Below are positions 9,394 to 18,283 of a stretch of 64,000 nt of DNA, in pieces. Below the pieces are notes generated by a model. The model was not told where the DNA came from. It worked only from the letters and a program-made list of their open reading frames with translations, and ran no database searches. Source of the stretch: Phycisphaerales bacterium. GTDB lineage: Bacteria > Planctomycetota > Phycisphaerae > Phycisphaerales > SM1A02. The stretch's first letter is position 1; every line of letters begins with the position of its first letter. Both the position numbers and the translations under genes were made by a program. The stretch covers positions 117,958 to 181,957 of the forward strand of contig JAJDDB010000032.1 of the NCBI GenBank assembly GCA_029260575.1, given 5' to 3'.

Positions 9394-9821
9394 TGTGCTT
9401 GGTTTGGACGATCGGTGAAGTGTTTGGGCCGTGCGACCAGTTTCAGAATATCTACATCCCATGTCTCGAACGTTGATACTCCGCTGTCGCGTCTGCCTTT
9501 GAACTCGATAAAGTCGCCGACGCCTGCATTTCGCAACTGATTCGATGCCGCTGCACTTGTTCGCAAAGCGATGTCAACTCTGCCACTCCACCCTCGAATG
9601 ATGTGCCGAGAAGCATCTGCGTCATCACGTTTACGTTGCGCTTGGGCGCGTAGATGCCGTGATTCCGTCTCGTATTTCACAGCTTCATCACGAGCTTTTT
9701 GTCGCATGCGACGGTAGTCATGCTCCAGTTTGCGAGTGTCATCTTCGCTGCGCCAAGGACTTCTTGGAACGACGGTGTATTTCTGTTCCAGTTTTCGAGC
9801 CGCTCCGCCTTGGTGTCGCAT
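9390..9821 (-). CDS. C-terminal part of a frameshifted coiled-coil protein
   Basis: An open frame of about 143 codons rich in Arg, Lys, Glu and Asp (RKLEHDYRRMRQKARDEAVK, then RHLRAQAQRKRDDADASRH), followed by a compact end (VGDFIEFKGRRDSG...WDVDILKLVARP). It has no good start of its own: its first Met falls inside the upstream frame. A -1 step at the GAAAAC run near 9795-9800 would join the exported protein encoded at 9677-10162 to this frame, reading AERLEKLEQK across the joint. Codon composition in the overlap favours this frame over the upstream one. It is therefore best read as the C-terminal half of one gene. No named domain was recognised. Confidence 0.5.
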   Translation of the reverse strand: MRHQGGAARKLEQKYTVVPRSPWRSEDDTRKLEHDYRRMRQKARDEAVKYETESRHLRAQAQRKRDDADASRHIIRGWSGRVDIALRTSAAASNQLRNAGVGDFIEFKGRRDSGVSTFETWDVDILKLVARPKHFTDRPNQAH

Positions 9822-10162
9822 ACCTTTGCGTCAGCTTCAAGAATTGCGGCTTCCTTGAGCAGCATTTGATCGACAGGCATCGGCTCGATGGATTCGATGT
9901 GCATGACGGGGTCTTTGCCCGATGATGGTGGAGGCGTCTTTTTCGTGTGGGGGTGCCTACCGGATTCCAGAGCTGCGACCTTTGCCTCAAGTGATGCAAT
10001 GCGATCCTGCAACAACGTGATCTGCGCCATTAAATCCTGAAGAACGACAATGAGTTGCGCATCAGCTTCGTCGGTTGCGTTGGCTATTACTGGTTGATCG
10101 GCCCCGAGACACACCGCTGCCGTAAGAAGAAGAAGAATCGCAAGACGATTGATTGGCTGCAT
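9677..10162 (-). CDS. exported coiled-coil protein, N-terminal part (likely frameshifted)
   Basis: Begins MQPINRLAILLLLTAAVCLG, a clear Sec signal peptide, then a short coiled coil (LMAQITLLQDRIASLEAKVAALE) and a Pro/Lys linker. In the annotated frame it ends at 9677 with an unremarkable tail. The ATG at 10162 is preferred over the one at 10180 because it begins the signal peptide directly and has GGGCGGAA upstream. After about residue 122 the coding character moves to the -1 frame, suggesting a missing A at a run of four A, a real mutation, or less likely programmed slippage. Reconstituted, the product would be about 265 residues with a periplasmic coiled coil. No function was recognised. 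Confidence 0.55.
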   Translation of the reverse strand: MQPINRLAILLLLTAAVCLGADQPVIANATDEADAQLIVVLQDLMAQITLLQDRIASLEAKVAALESGRHPHTKKTPPPSSGKDPVMHIESIEPMPVDQMLLKEAAILEADAKVCDTKAERLENWNRNTPSFQEVLGAAKMTLANWSMTTVACDKKLVMKL

Positions 10163-10279
10163 TGTTCCGCCCCTGAGCATGCAAGAATTCCATGGCCGGC
10201 ATATACGAAATCGGCATCAGCGGAATATACCACGAACATGCTCTGTTGGGTGATGGTGCTCATCGCCATTTTGGCGAGG

Positions 10280-11935
10280 CTACGCAGCGGGATGTGTCGG
10301 CGTGATGCGGCCCATTGCGACTGCGCACAATACAAATGCAACGCCGATCATGAACACGAACAGGCCGGCGCTACTGAGAATAGAGCCGTTGCGAAGATCG
10401 GTTTGCGCAGAATCGGGGACTGCGCAAACTGGCAGCGGCGCATTTGCATGGTACGCCGAGCGGGCAGTGCGAATAATTGACGCAAGTTCCTCAACATCAA
10501 CGAGCGCACCAGCATCGGATGCGGTTCGTGTCTCTGTAATGTCAGCAGCGATCACTGTAGATTGCGTAGTCAGATCAACGGGGGCGGTATGCGTCGACAG
10601 ATTGAAAGCTGCCTCCATCGCGCCTGCATCAAGCAGGCCGCCGGGCAGTGTGTCGATGTCAAGCGTGAGTGTCGGGGTGTCTACCTCGTCAGCGACAGAA
10701 TCAGGTGGGCGCCTTGTTGGAGGTTCGACCTGCAGAACGTGTGCGGCATTGGCTCGTGCGGGTGCCGGCTTGGTGAACCGTTCAGTTGCTATGCGTGTCT
10801 CGATCGGCTGTGAGCGAATGCGTTCGGCTGCGGCAATTCGAATCGGTTGCGGTTGCGGTTGCGCTGTGGGAGCGGCGACGAACGGCGGGTGTTGCGGTGG
10901 ACCTGACTGAGTGGAATATTGCTGCAAGACCGCCTGCACTTCAGGATTGTCGAGATTCTGTTCGAGCGCGTATTTGTCGACGTGCTTGGCATCGCCGATT
11001 ACGTCTGCGAAGTCCTGCGGATTGATATTCAGTGATTGTGCAATCTGCAACAGATCCTGCTCGGATAATGTAGCGAGGAATTCGGTTGGCGACGCCGAGT
11101 GCAATTGCTCATACGGTATTGCGGCTGACAACGATGCAGCATTCGGCAAGACGTCAGCGTCTATCATTGCGCCAAGCGTGGGCATTTCAAGCGCGGCGTC
11201 GGGTTCCGGCTGTGTTCGGATCATCTGCATAGCAGCGGCCCGAAGCTGCGGGTTCTGCGCGAGCAACTCGATGTGCTGCGGTTGCACGCCCTGCTCAATC
11301 AGCACCTGTTGCACTTGCTCGCTGTCGAGGGCTCGTTGCAGGATCTGATCGGAGAGATTGCTGTCGGTGATGGTGTCGATCAGGTCGGCGACGGTGACTG
11401 TTGTACTCAGCATCGCCGAGGCCGACTGCGGGATCGTGACTGTTTTGGACAAAAACAGGCCGGTAGCGATGGCTAGTGCGCCGCAGACCGCAGCGATTCG
11501 TTTGATCTGGATTGAGCATAACCAGTGTTGTGCTCGAAACGTATTGCGCCAGATTCCGACTGCGACAGCGAGTCCGGCGGCGGCCATGCATGTTGCGACG
11601 ATCGACTGCAACGCAAATACGAACTCTGTCGGTTGCCATTTGATCGCAAGACGTAGAAAGTTCAGCGCGCCGAGCGTGCAGAGAAGTATGCCGAAACCCG
11701 CACCAGCAACATGAATGCGACGATGCTCGAGTCGAGTGCCGAGATGGGCAATCGCTGCTGCGATGAGACTCAACAGCGCCGAATTTGTACCGATGATCCG
11801 CCAGCCGCTGCTGAAACCGTCGGCAATGGCCAGCATGAACCCAAGCGAGATTAGCAGGCCGGCGTAACCCATCAACAGTCGCTGCGGTGTTGAAAACAAA
11901 TGAGCAATCCCCCGAAAGAGCATCAGCCTGGTCAT
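10280..11935 (-). CDS. membrane protein with large C-terminal soluble region, unknown function
   Basis: About 551 residues. Five hydrophobic segments lie in the first 165 residues (near 21-40, 46-66, 76-97, 106-127 and 145-163). A Gln- and Pro-rich soluble region of roughly 350 residues follows, then a final membrane segment (SAGLFVFMIGVAFVLCAVAM) close to the C terminus. The soluble part is enriched in short helical pieces such as VQQVLIEQGVQPQHIELLAQ and a Pro/Gln-rich stretch. The open frame extends to 12337, but the upstream 134 residues do not look like protein and overlap the divergent dinG gene. The ATG at 11935 is therefore used. No family was recognised. Confidence 0.6.
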   Translation of the reverse strand: MTRLMLFRGIAHLFSTPQRLLMGYAGLLISLGFMLAIADGFSSGWRIIGTNSALLSLIAAAIAHLGTRLEHRRIHVAGAGFGILLCTLGALNFLRLAIKWQPTEFVFALQSIVATCMAAAGLAVAVGIWRNTFRAQHWLCSIQIKRIAAVCGALAIATGLFLSKTVTIPQSASAMLSTTVTVADLIDTITDSNLSDQILQRALDSEQVQQVLIEQGVQPQHIELLAQNPQLRAAAMQMIRTQPEPDAALEMPTLGAMIDADVLPNAASLSAAIPYEQLHSASPTEFLATLSEQDLLQIAQSLNINPQDFADVIGDAKHVDKYALEQNLDNPEVQAVLQQYSTQSGPPQHPPFVAAPTAQPQPQPIRIAAAERIRSQPIETRIATERFTKPAPARANAAHVLQVEPPTRRPPDSVADEVDTPTLTLDIDTLPGGLLDAGAMEAAFNLSTHTAPVDLTTQSTVIAADITETRTASDAGALVDVEELASIIRTARSAYHANAPLPVCAVPDSAQTDLRNGSILSSAGLFVFMIGVAFVLCAVAMGRITPTHPAA

Positions 11936-12100
11936 CGCGGTCCAGCGATCATCAGTTGGAATCGAACAGTTGCTTTGACAATCCCAAGGCGATGCAAAGC
12001 GCTTTTCGGAGCGTGAATAACCTGTAGCAATTGTGCGCCGCGGGCGCTTTACATGTGTGTTATTGGACGCGGGCAATGACGGCTGTTGTAGAATCAGAGC

Positions 12101-14125
12101 ATGACGATTGATGTGGATCAGCTTCTGTCGCCGGAGGGTGCAATTGCTCGGCGGCTGCCTGGGTTTGAATCGCGGCCGCAACAGGTCGAAATGGCTGCGG
12201 CGGTCGAACACGCGCTCGAGAACAAGGGGCGGCTGATCGTTGAAGCCGGCACCGGCGTCGGCAAGTCCTTTGCGTATCTGATCCCGGCGATCAAACAGAT
12301 CGTGGCTCGCGAGCAGCGCGTGGTGATCGCCACGCACACGATCAATCTCCAGGAACAGCTTATTGACAAGGATATTCCGCTTCTGAACGCGGTGATTCCC
12401 GAAGAATTCAGCAGCGTGCTTGTGAAAGGGCGGAGCAATTACGTTTCGCTTCGCCGATTGAAACTTGCCAGCGAACGGCAGGATCGGCTATTCACCGATG
12501 ACGATGCCCGGCATTCGCTGCACCAACTGGAAGACTGGTCGTATAGCACCAAAGACGGTTCGCGCAGCGATCTGGCTGTTCCGCCCAGGCCGGAGGTGTG
12601 GGACGCGGCCCAGTCCGATTCGCACAACTGCATGGGCAAAAAGTGTCCGACGTACGGGAAGTGTTTCTTCCAGCGGGCACGGCGACGAATGGAGAACGGC
12701 GACCTGCTAATTTGCAACCACGCGCTGTTTTTCAGCGATCTGGCTCTGCGATTGCAGGGTGCTGCGGTGTTGCCGCAGTATGACCATGTGATTCTGGATG
12801 AGGCGCATAGTGCTGAAGATGTGGCGGCGGAGCACTTCGGTGTGTCCATCAGCGAATCAAGAGTGTCGCATCTGCTGCGCGTCCTGCATCATTCAAAACG
12901 GCACCGCGGGTTCTTGTCCGCACTTCGACTACGAGATGAGCGCAGTGATCTTGTGGACGACTGCATTCGCCATGTGCTGTGGTGTGATGATGCCCGGCTG
13001 CGCTTCTTTGGCGAATTGGATCGTTGGGCTGAGCGCGAAGCGCCGCGCAACGGCCGAGTCCATCAGCCGGATGTCGTGGAGGACACGTTGTCGCAACCGA
13101 TGCGCGAACTTTCCAGGAAGCTGAAACTGCTGCGGGAAAAGGCCCGCACCGATGCGGATGCATATGAACTGCAGAGTTATGCGCAGCGGGCAGCGGACAT
13201 TGCTACGCATCTGAAGCTGCTGCTCGGGCAGGAGATTGCTGGATGTGTGTATTGGGTCCAGCGAAGTGCGCCTCGCCCCAACCGACGGTATGTACGGCGG
13301 GTGTCACTGAAATGCATGGCGGTGGAAGTTGCACCGCTGCTCGAAGAACATTTGTTCGGCCGCGACATCGGCGTGATATTGACATCCGCAACGCTGGCGA
13401 CGATGCCCGGTGATTTCAGCCATGTTTCCAAACGCCTCGGCTGCGACAGTGCGCCGACGATGCAGCTCGGCAGCCCGTTTGATTTTGCATCGCAGATGAC
13501 AGTGGTGATTGATCGCACAATGCCCGAACCCAGCGCGAAGAACTTTGTGGATGAACTGATCCCGCGCGTTGATCAACATGTACGCTCAACGGATGGCGGC
13601 GCGTTCGTGCTGTTCACGAGTTTTGACATGCTGCATTCGGTTGCTGATCGGTTGAAAGAGGAATTGACTGCAGATGGGTTTACTGTGCTGCGGCAGGGTA
13701 GTGATGGCCCGCCGGGGTTGTTGCTCAAGCGGTTTCGCGATGCGGAGCGTGCGGTGCTCTTTGGCACGGCAAGCTTCTGGCAGGGTGTGGATGTGCGTGG
13801 CAAAGCGCTGCGGAATGTCATCATTACGCGGCTGCCGTTTGAAGTGCCGGATTTACCGCTGACTGAAGCCCGGCATGAGCGCATCAAAGAGCGCGGCGGA
13901 AATCCGTTTATGGAAGATTCGATTCCCAAAGCGGTGCTGCGTTTCAAACAGGGGGTGGGGCGGTTGATTCGCAGTGCTGAAGATGAAGGTCGCGTTGTCG
14001 TGCTGGACCCGCGGATTGTGACCAAGCCGTATGGTCGAGCGTTCCTGGAAGCGCTGCCGGAGGGGGCGCGTATGCAGGAAATCGAAGCAGAGATGTTCGA
14101 TGTGCCGCCGGATGATTGGGAGTAA
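12101..14125 (+). CDS. dinG: DinG-family ATP-dependent DNA helicase
   Basis: A 674-residue superfamily 2 helicase of the XPD/DinG type, which unwinds DNA 5'-3' and clears R-loops or G-quadruplexes. Walker A is EAGTGVGKS (residues 48-56) and Walker B is VILDEAH (230-236). Helicase motif VI appears as FKQGVGRLIRSAED. Three of the four Fe-S cysteines are at 177, 182 and 188, with the same 5 and 6 residue spacing as in E. coli DinG. The first expected cysteine, in the segment GRSNYVSLRRL, is Ser116, so the cluster may be absent or differently bound. It is divergent from the membrane-protein gene at 11935. Confidence 0.9.
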   Translation: MTIDVDQLLSPEGAIARRLPGFESRPQQVEMAAAVEHALENKGRLIVEAGTGVGKSFAYLIPAIKQIVAREQRVVIATHTINLQEQLIDKDIPLLNAVIPEEFSSVLVKGRSNYVSLRRLKLASERQDRLFTDDDARHSLHQLEDWSYSTKDGSRSDLAVPPRPEVWDAAQSDSHNCMGKKCPTYGKCFFQRARRRMENGDLLICNHALFFSDLALRLQGAAVLPQYDHVILDEAHSAEDVAAEHFGVSISESRVSHLLRVLHHSKRHRGFLSALRLRDERSDLVDDCIRHVLWCDDARLRFFGELDRWAEREAPRNGRVHQPDVVEDTLSQPMRELSRKLKLLREKARTDADAYELQSYAQRAADIATHLKLLLGQEIAGCVYWVQRSAPRPNRRYVRRVSLKCMAVEVAPLLEEHLFGRDIGVILTSATLATMPGDFSHVSKRLGCDSAPTMQLGSPFDFASQMTVVIDRTMPEPSAKNFVDELIPRVDQHVRSTDGGAFVLFTSFDMLHSVADRLKEELTADGFTVLRQGSDGPPGLLLKRFRDAERAVLFGTASFWQGVDVRGKALRNVIITRLPFEVPDLPLTEARHERIKERGGNPFMEDSIPKAVLRFKQGVGRLIRSAEDEGRVVVLDPRIVTKPYGRAFLEALPEGARMQEIEAEMFDVPPDDWE

Positions 14126-14158
14126 CCGAGTACTCCTGCACCGTATTTTCATTCACGG

Positions 14159-14812
14159 TTACGCGGTTTGCTGTGCGATAAGCGATTCGACAGCCGGGCG
14201 GATGACGCGAGCGGCGTCGTTGCGGCCGTGTACCTGTCGCAGAATCAATGTTCCTTCGACGAGTGCGGTGTACTGATCGGCAAACGCTTCGGGATCAGCG
14301 AATTCCGCATTCGCAGCCAGATTGCGGAATCCATCGCGCAATGCGCGCTTGTGCGCAGCAGCCACTTCATGAATCGGGTCTGCGGGGTTCGGGATTTCAG
14401 CTGCGGCGTTGATGAACTGGCAGCCGTTGAAATCCGGATCATTGAACCAGATGTCCAGGACATCGAACAGCGCGAGGAGCTGCGCGCGTGGATCATCACC
14501 AGCCAGTTTGTGAATCGCATTCTGCCACGCTTTCGATTCCCATTCATCGCGAAAGCGGATCGTTTCGATGAACAGATCATCTTTGCTTTGGAAGTGTTTG
14601 TAGAACGTGGTTTTGGTGACGCCTGCCTCTGCGAGCACCTGATCCAGGCCGACGGCTTGCAAACCCTGCAGATATATCAGCTGCACCGCAGCGTGAATGA
14701 GCCTGCCGCGGCCTTCGGTCGGCGGCTCGGGGAAGCCGAACAGTTCGGTCAGCGGTTTGTATTTTGAGGCGTAGACCACGGTTGCAGTATCTATTGAGCG
14801 AGGGTGTACCAC
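14159..14812 (-). CDS. TetR/AcrR-family transcriptional regulator
   Basis: A 217-residue regulator. The N-terminal DNA-binding domain covers about residues 35-85 (GRLIHAAVQLIYLQGLQAVG, then VLAEAGVTKTTFYKHFQSKDDL, the recognition helix region). A C-terminal ligand-binding domain follows. The annotated GTG start at 14812 falls inside a palindrome (14804-14820) that is probably its operator. A GTG at 14779 would also leave the DNA-binding domain whole and may be the real start. It is divergent from an OsmC-family gene, so control of that gene and of itself, perhaps in response to an organic peroxide or electrophile, is the simplest inference. Confidence 0.9.
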   Translation of the reverse strand: MVHPRSIDTATVVYASKYKPLTELFGFPEPPTEGRGRLIHAAVQLIYLQGLQAVGLDQVLAEAGVTKTTFYKHFQSKDDLFIETIRFRDEWESKAWQNAIHKLAGDDPRAQLLALFDVLDIWFNDPDFNGCQFINAAAEIPNPADPIHEVAAAHKRALRDGFRNLAANAEFADPEAFADQYTALVEGTLILRQVHGRNDAARVIRPAVESLIAQQTA

Positions 14813-14820
14813 AAGTACAC
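14804..14820. promoter_or_regulatory. palindromic operator candidate 1 (TetR/OsmC intergenic)
   Basis: GTGTAC-CACAA-GTACAC, a perfect 6-base inverted repeat (7 bases per arm counting the flanking G and C) with a 5-base spacer. It lies between the divergent tetR and osmC genes. A second 17-bp palindrome with the shared pattern GTGYAC-N5-GTRCAC begins 23 bases to the right. Two identically spaced palindromes next to a divergently read TetR gene fit the usual layout of a TetR operator pair. Confidence 0.6.
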
Positions 14821-14826
14821 CGGGGG

Positions 14827-14843
14827 GTGCACCGGCAGTGCAC
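14827..14843. promoter_or_regulatory. palindromic operator candidate 2 (TetR/OsmC intergenic)
   Basis: GTGCAC-CGGCA-GTGCAC, a perfect 17-bp inverted repeat with the same arm length and spacer as candidate 1, centred 23 bases from it. The shared arms differ only by one transition. The distance to the osmC start codon (14939) is 95 bases, compatible with control of a promoter in between. Confidence 0.55.
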
Positions 14844-14938
14844 TTCCGTTGGGCGATTTTCGGCCGATGATTGTTTCAGTGTCGCGGCAAGTGTGCTGCT
14901 GCACGAAACATGGCAACTCAACTGTGAGGATAATCATC

Positions 14939-15508
14939 ATGGCCACGACAACGACACAACACATCGTCAATGGCATCAACGTCAGCCAGCTCCAGGATAC
15001 GATTCACGCAATCGAAAAAGATCCATCGCTGGCGAAATTTGAATTTCGCGCTCGGCACTCGTGGATCGACGGCACGCACGCGCGAAGTTCGGTTCAGGAG
15101 TTCTATGGCGCTGGTAAGGAAGATGATTCGCGCCCCGAGCCGATGGAGTTCGATCACGATGAACCGCCGGTGATATTCGGCGAAAACCGCGGCGTGAATC
15201 CGGTGGAATATGTCATGGGTGCCGTCGCGGGTTGCGTGACGACAACGTTCGTGGTCAACGCAGCAGCGAAGGGCATCAAGCTAAACAGCGTCGAAGTGGA
15301 ACTTGAGGGTGACATCGATCTGCGCGGCATTCTCAATCTTTCAAACAAAGTGCGCAACGGGTACGAAGAAGTGCGCATGACGTTTCATGTCGATGCGGAT
15401 GCCCCGCGAGAGCAGCTTCAGGAATTACTCGAGTATGCAAAGAACCGTTCGCCGGTGTTCGACATCGTGACCAACCCGGTGCCGGTGACTGTTCGCCTGG
15501 CGGAGTGA
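14939..15508 (+). CDS. OsmC-family protein
   Basis: A 189-residue OsmC/Ohr-fold protein, a cytosolic family that reduces organic hydroperoxides or has related thiol chemistry. The core is visible as NPVEYVMGAVAGCVTTTFVV (with the conserved cysteine), followed by LNSVEVELEGDIDLRG and a C-terminal ENRSPVF-like segment, here KNRSPVFDIVTNPVPV. The usual second cysteine was not found, so classical two-cysteine peroxidase chemistry is uncertain. The ATG at 14939 has TGAGGA 8 bases upstream; the open frame to 14804 crosses the operator palindromes and is not protein-like. Followed by a hairpin terminator at 15556. Confidence 0.88.
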   Translation: MATTTTQHIVNGINVSQLQDTIHAIEKDPSLAKFEFRARHSWIDGTHARSSVQEFYGAGKEDDSRPEPMEFDHDEPPVIFGENRGVNPVEYVMGAVAGCVTTTFVVNAAAKGIKLNSVEVELEGDIDLRGILNLSNKVRNGYEEVRMTFHVDADAPREQLQELLEYAKNRSPVFDIVTNPVPVTVRLAE

Positions 15509-15555
15509 TCAGGATTTCAATTCAGACACGGCGTACACAGACGTACGTTTGAGTG

Positions 15556-15588
15556 ACGATCCGGGTCAGAGCGGCCCGGGTCGTTGTT
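15556..15588 (+). terminator. hairpin terminator after the OsmC gene
   Basis: A 10-bp stem (ACGATCCGGG pairing with CCCGGGTCGT, one G-T pair) with a 9-base loop, followed by a short T-rich run (TGTTGATTG). It lies 47 bases after the OsmC stop and before the phosphomannomutase gene. Confidence 0.55.
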
Positions 15589-15730
15589 GATTGTGAAAGG
15601 GCTGAGTGGACATTGTCTCGGTAGCCGGGCAGTTTGGTATCATGGCCGATTCACGTATTCGACCAACTCATCGTGCGCGGCGCAACTGTATCTGTCGTGT
15701 CACATTCGGTTTCATCAGGAACATGCATCC

Positions 15731-17128
15731 ATGCTTGGCAAGGTTTTCAAGGCATACGACATTCGTGCGACGTACCCCAAACCGCTGAACGAAAAACTGG
15801 CGTGGCAGATCGGGTACGGCTCGGCTCAATACCTCACCCAGCAAGCAGCCGAAGCCGGGCATGATGATCCGATGATGCGGCATCTCGTCGTCGGCCGGGA
15901 TATGCGGCTCAGCTCGCCCGATCTTGTCACAGCTCTGAAGCAGGGCATTCGTGATTTCGGCGCGCATGTCATTGACGTCGGTCTCGTGGATACGCCGTTC
16001 ATTTATTTTGCAATCAACTACCTCGGGTGTTGCGGCGGGATTCAGACGACTGCCTCGCACAATCCTGCGAATTACAACGGATTCAAGATCAGCAAGATGC
16101 ACGCGAAGCCTGTCGGGCAGATGACCGGACTTGATGACATTCGCCGGTTCGCTGCCATTGCCGATCGTGATAAAGTCAAAGCTGCGGATGGTCGCGAGGA
16201 AATTCGTGATCTTTGGGATGCATACCGCGAACATGTGCATAATTTTCTGCACCCGTCGATACGTGATGGCTCGACGACGATTCACGTTGCAATTGATGCA
16301 TCCAACGGCATGGCTGGCACGATGGTGCCGAAGCTGTTCAACGATGTGCCCGGGCTGAAACTCAGCAAGCTCAACTTTGATAATTCAACTGGCGAATTTG
16401 TGCATGAACCGAACCCGCTTGTCGAGGCGAATCTCGAACAACTTCGCGAGCGCGTGCGCAACACGGATGCGCAACTTGGCATCTGTTTCGACGGCGATGC
16501 GGATCGGTGCATGGTCGTTGATGAACAGGCGGGCATCATCGGCTGCGATCTGCTTACCGCGTGGTTAACCAGGGGGTTTCTTGCGGAGAGTCCGAAATCG
16601 TCGATTGTGTATGACCTGCGTTCGAGCAGAATACTCCCCGAAATGATTCTCGCAGAAGGGGGAGAGCCGGTGCGCAGCCGTGTGGGGCATGTCTTCATGA
16701 AGCAGAAAATGGCGGAACACGAAGCGGTGTTCGGCGGTGAGTTGTCCGGACATTTCTATTTCCGGGACAACTTCTATGCGGACAGCGGCGCGATTGCATT
16801 TGCGTCAGTTGTCAGCGCGTTGGTGGAAGATTCGGTGCCGCTCAGTGAGCAGATTGCGCCGCTGCGCACCTATGCGCAGTCCGGCGAGATCAATTTTGAG
16901 ACCGAAGACAAGGAAGTCGCGCTCGACGACCTCAAGCGTGCGTATCCCGGGGCAAATGTTGATGAGCTCGATGGTATTACGCTGGAGGTTGATGGTTGGT
17001 GGTGCAATGTCCGGGCGAGCAACACGGAGCCGCTGCTGCGATTGAATCTTGAAGGCCCGGATGTTGAAACTGTCGAGCAGCGCGTCGCTGATGTTTCCAA
17101 ATACCTCGGCAAGCGCGTGGCGCATTGA
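15731..17128 (+). CDS. phosphomannomutase/phosphoglucomutase
   Basis: A 465-residue alpha-D-phosphohexomutase of the ManB/AlgC type, interconverting hexose 1- and 6-phosphates for glycolipid and polysaccharide precursors. Signatures: FKAYDIRATYP near the N terminus, catalytic Ser109 in TTASHNPANYNG, the metal-binding loop FDGDADRCM, the sugar-binding GGELSGHFYFRD, and the C-terminal phosphate-binding RASNTEPLLRLN. Length is that of the AlgC group. The open frame to 15584 adds 49 residues unlike the family; the ATG at 15731, directly before LGKVFKAYD, is chosen. Which sugar is preferred cannot be told from sequence. Confidence 0.94.
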   Translation: MLGKVFKAYDIRATYPKPLNEKLAWQIGYGSAQYLTQQAAEAGHDDPMMRHLVVGRDMRLSSPDLVTALKQGIRDFGAHVIDVGLVDTPFIYFAINYLGCCGGIQTTASHNPANYNGFKISKMHAKPVGQMTGLDDIRRFAAIADRDKVKAADGREEIRDLWDAYREHVHNFLHPSIRDGSTTIHVAIDASNGMAGTMVPKLFNDVPGLKLSKLNFDNSTGEFVHEPNPLVEANLEQLRERVRNTDAQLGICFDGDADRCMVVDEQAGIIGCDLLTAWLTRGFLAESPKSSIVYDLRSSRILPEMILAEGGEPVRSRVGHVFMKQKMAEHEAVFGGELSGHFYFRDNFYADSGAIAFASVVSALVEDSVPLSEQIAPLRTYAQSGEINFETEDKEVALDDLKRAYPGANVDELDGITLEVDGWWCNVRASNTEPLLRLNLEGPDVETVEQRVADVSKYLGKRVAH

Positions 17129-17153
17129 TCTAATTGTGATGCGTCCTGGGGAC

Positions 17154-18032
17154 CTATTCGCCCGGGATGTAACTCACGACACCTTCCCACGGACTTGATG
17201 CGGCTGCGTACTTCTTCTTCGCGATACGGCCGGCTCGTGCGCCGTGATATCCCGCTTCACACGCTGCTTTCATTGCTGCTGCCATGCGCACCGGTTGCTG
17301 GGCGTGGGCGACACCGGTGTTGAGCAGCACGCCGTCCGCGCCGAGTTCCATTGCAATCGTGACATCGCTGGGCGTGCCGACGCCTGCATCGACAATCACC
17401 GGATAGTTCGGATCGCCGCCGGATTGCGGGTCTTTGAGCAGTTCGAGAATGATGCTGATCGCTGCGGGATTGCACACGCCTCGTCCCGAGCCGATCGGCG
17501 AGCCAGCGGGCATGACGCTGGTCGCCCCGGCATCACGGATGCGGGCTGCCATGATCGGATCATCACTTGTGTAACACAGAACGCTGAAACCATCGGCGAC
17601 CAGTTCGGTGCATGCTTCGAGCGTTCCGACGGGATCGGGCAGGAGGGTTTTCGTGTCGCCGAGCACTTCGAGTTTGACCCACTGCTTGCCGGGATTGTCG
17701 AGTTGATCAAGCAATTCTCGACCCAACCGAGCCACGCGCACGGCATCTTCAGCGTTGAAACACCCGGCGGTATTCGGCAGCACGGTGTAGCGATCGGTGT
17801 CAAGGAAATCGAGCAGCGACCGGCCCTGGTCATCAATCAAACGCTCGCGGCGCACAGCAACAGTGACAACTTGCGTCCCGCTCAGGTCGAGCGCTTGCTG
17901 CATTGTTTCGTAATCAGGGTATTTGCCCGTGCCGAGGATGAGCCGGCTTGTCATTGTGACCGGGCCGAGCTGCAATGGTTCGACAACGGCAGTGGTTGCG
18001 GGGGTATTCGGTTTCGTCTCGACGCGTGTCAT
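17154..18032 (-). CDS. thiG: thiazole synthase ThiG
   Basis: A 292-residue TIM-barrel enzyme that builds the thiazole phosphate of thiamine from 1-deoxy-D-xylulose 5-phosphate, dehydroglycine and ThiS thiocarboxylate. The Schiff-base lysine is Lys120 in WVKLEVLGD. Other signatures are [46 protein letters not shown] and [10 protein letters not shown]. The first ~20 residues are a variable extension. It lies 50 bases after thiS on the same strand, forming a short thiamine operon. No thiO, thiH or thiF gene is nearby. Confidence 0.96.
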   Translation of the reverse strand: MTRVETKPNTPATTAVVEPLQLGPVTMTSRLILGTGKYPDYETMQQALDLSGTQVVTVAVRRERLIDDQGRSLLDFLDTDRYTVLPNTAGCFNAEDAVRVARLGRELLDQLDNPGKQWVKLEVLGDTKTLLPDPVGTLEACTELVADGFSVLCYTSDDPIMAARIRDAGATSVMPAGSPIGSGRGVCNPAAISIILELLKDPQSGGDPNYPVIVDAGVGTPSDVTIAMELGADGVLLNTGVAHAQQPVRMAAAMKAACEAGYHGARAGRIAKKKYAAASSPWEGVVSYIPGE

Positions 18033-18082
18033 GAGAGTGGGCTCGTCCGTTTGTTTGGTTGTCCGGTTTTCAGCGTTGAGAA

Positions 18083-18283
18083 TTATCCACCGCCGACGAG
18101 GGTTACGATTTCAATACGATCGCCATCTGTGAGCGTGTATGTGTCGTGCTGCGCTCTGGGTATGACGTTGCCGTTGATTTCCACCGCAGCGGGTCGGCCG
18201 GTGAGGTTGCGATCCGCAAGCAGTTGCTCGACAGTGCAAGGCTCCGGCAGCGCACACGTGTCTCCATTGAGAACGATCTGCAT
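18083..18283 (-). CDS. thiS: sulfur carrier protein ThiS
   Basis: A 66-residue ubiquitin-fold sulfur carrier for thiazole synthesis. It starts MQIVLNGD, has the beta-grasp pattern [10 protein letters not shown] and [14 protein letters not shown], and ends in the Gly-Gly that becomes the thiocarboxylate. An upstream ATG at 18304 would add seven residues; the ATG at 18283 matches the family start and length. The downstream partner is thiG. I looked for a TPP riboswitch (THI box) in the leader shared with the divergent hsp20 gene and did not see one. Confidence 0.93.
   Translation of the reverse strand: MQIVLNGDTCALPEPCTVEQLLADRNLTGRPAAVEINGNVIPRAQHDTYTLTDGDRIEIVTLVGGG

Noticed and set aside
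10263..10277. TCGCCA-TTT-TGGCGA hairpin just after the membrane protein gene at 10280
   Set aside because: The stem is only six bases and no T run follows on the minus strand, so it cannot be called a terminator.
11974..12002. TTGACA-like -35 in the gap before dinG
   Set aside because: No matching -10 box stands at a normal distance, so no promoter is claimed.
11936..12337. Upstream extension of the minus-strand membrane protein gene
   Set aside because: The 134 extra residues are Arg/Pro/His-rich antisense of dinG and are not protein-like; the ATG at 11935 begins the first membrane region.
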